In this document: piece after piece, positions 45,181 to 45,313 of the stretch | Layout of the letters: every line of letters begins with the position of its first letter | Position numbering within the stretch: position 1 is the stretch's first letter | Source of the DNA: Parafrankia sp. EUN1f | GTDB lineage: Bacteria; Actinomycetota; Actinomycetes; Frankiales; Frankiaceae | Direction: 5' to 3' | Length of the DNA stretch: 45,313 nt | Assembly (NCBI RefSeq): GCF_000177675.1 | Contig: NZ_ADGX01000069.1 | Location: 1-45,313, forward strand | Translations under genes and position numbers: made by a program | The notes under the pieces: generated by a model | Seen by the model: the letters and a program-made list of their open reading frames with translations, nothing else | What the model was told of the DNA's origin: nothing | Database searches by the model: none

Positions 45181-45313
45181 GGGGTGAGCACCAGGCCGAG
45201 CGCATCCGGCCGCGGGCTGCGCACGTGCAGGAAGTGGATTCGCTGGCCATCGATCTCGGTGACGAACTGCGGGTAGCTGTTCAGCTCGGCTTCCGCGGCA
45301 CGCCAGTCGTACC
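45120..45313 (-). pseudogene. Epoxide hydrolase N-terminal fragment, truncated and frame-fused
   Basis: Reading the minus strand from 45311 gives [20 protein letters not shown] then [20 protein letters not shown] and VLTPV, the EHN domain of epoxide hydrolases, where VLTHGWPGS (start of the hydrolase core) should follow. After about 45180 the similarity stops; the frame runs through the prenyltransferase-like DNA out of frame and ends at TGA 45120-45122. The Asp nucleophile and the rest of the enzyme are therefore missing. The 5' end lies beyond the window. Confidence 0.75.

Overview
The window is about 45 kb of very GC-rich DNA with strong G/C bias at third codon positions, many GTG and TTG starts, ATGA/GTGA gene overlaps and actinobacterial gene families (acyl-CoA dehydrogenase pairs, CaiB/BaiF CoA transferase, WS/DGAT acyltransferase, DUF1501/DUF1800, CbpA/CbpM/ClpB chaperones). 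I infer an actinobacterium, most likely Frankia or a close relative. No rRNA, tRNA, CRISPR array, phage or transposase gene was recognised.

Layout. 1-2321: 3' part of cobalamin-dependent methionine synthase. 2465-4234: a LigD-like phosphoesterase-polymerase protein without a ligase domain. 4338-7711 (minus): EthD-like protein, CYTH protein, single-cluster ferredoxin, TauD-type dioxygenase and carboxymuconolactone-decarboxylase-like protein. 7712-8616: gene-poor DNA with repeats. 8617-15964: acyl-CoA/short-chain metabolism: 3-hydroxyisobutyrate-dehydrogenase-like enzyme divergent from a TetR regulator over two matching 22-bp operators, an SDR, a pair of acyl-CoA dehydrogenases, a two-domain EthD-like protein and a crotonase-like protein whose core is replaced by repeats. 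16208-22751 (minus): DUF1800, DUF1501 (Tat), response regulator, histidine kinase and LtrA, probably one operon. 23111-26979: acyl-CoA dehydrogenase, alpha/beta hydrolase, WS/DGAT acyltransferase. 28054-34085 (plus): 2-oxoacid dehydrogenase E1alpha-E1beta-E2, prephenate dehydratase and a CoA transferase. 34245-35478: pentapeptide-repeat protein and a small CxxC protein behind an upstream mini-ORF. 35501-43079: dnaK-grpE-cbpA-cbpM-clpB heat-shock operon (minus) divergent from hsp20. 43310-44530: DegT-like protein. 44587-45313: two gene remnants joined out of frame.

Two themes stand out. First, short in-frame tandem repeats (Gly/Ala/Pro/Thr-rich, sometimes collagen-like) lie between or inside domains of many otherwise ordinary proteins; in the crotonase they replace catalytic-domain sequence, and in the LigD-like protein they sit where a ligase domain occurs in Pseudomonas LigD. 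Second, several gene remnants (DUF2218, TPR, epoxide hydrolase, prenyltransferase-like) sit between intact genes. A dispersed hairpin repeat with the same 22-nt spacing is found at two convergent gene junctions. No wholly new defence or mobile system was identified.
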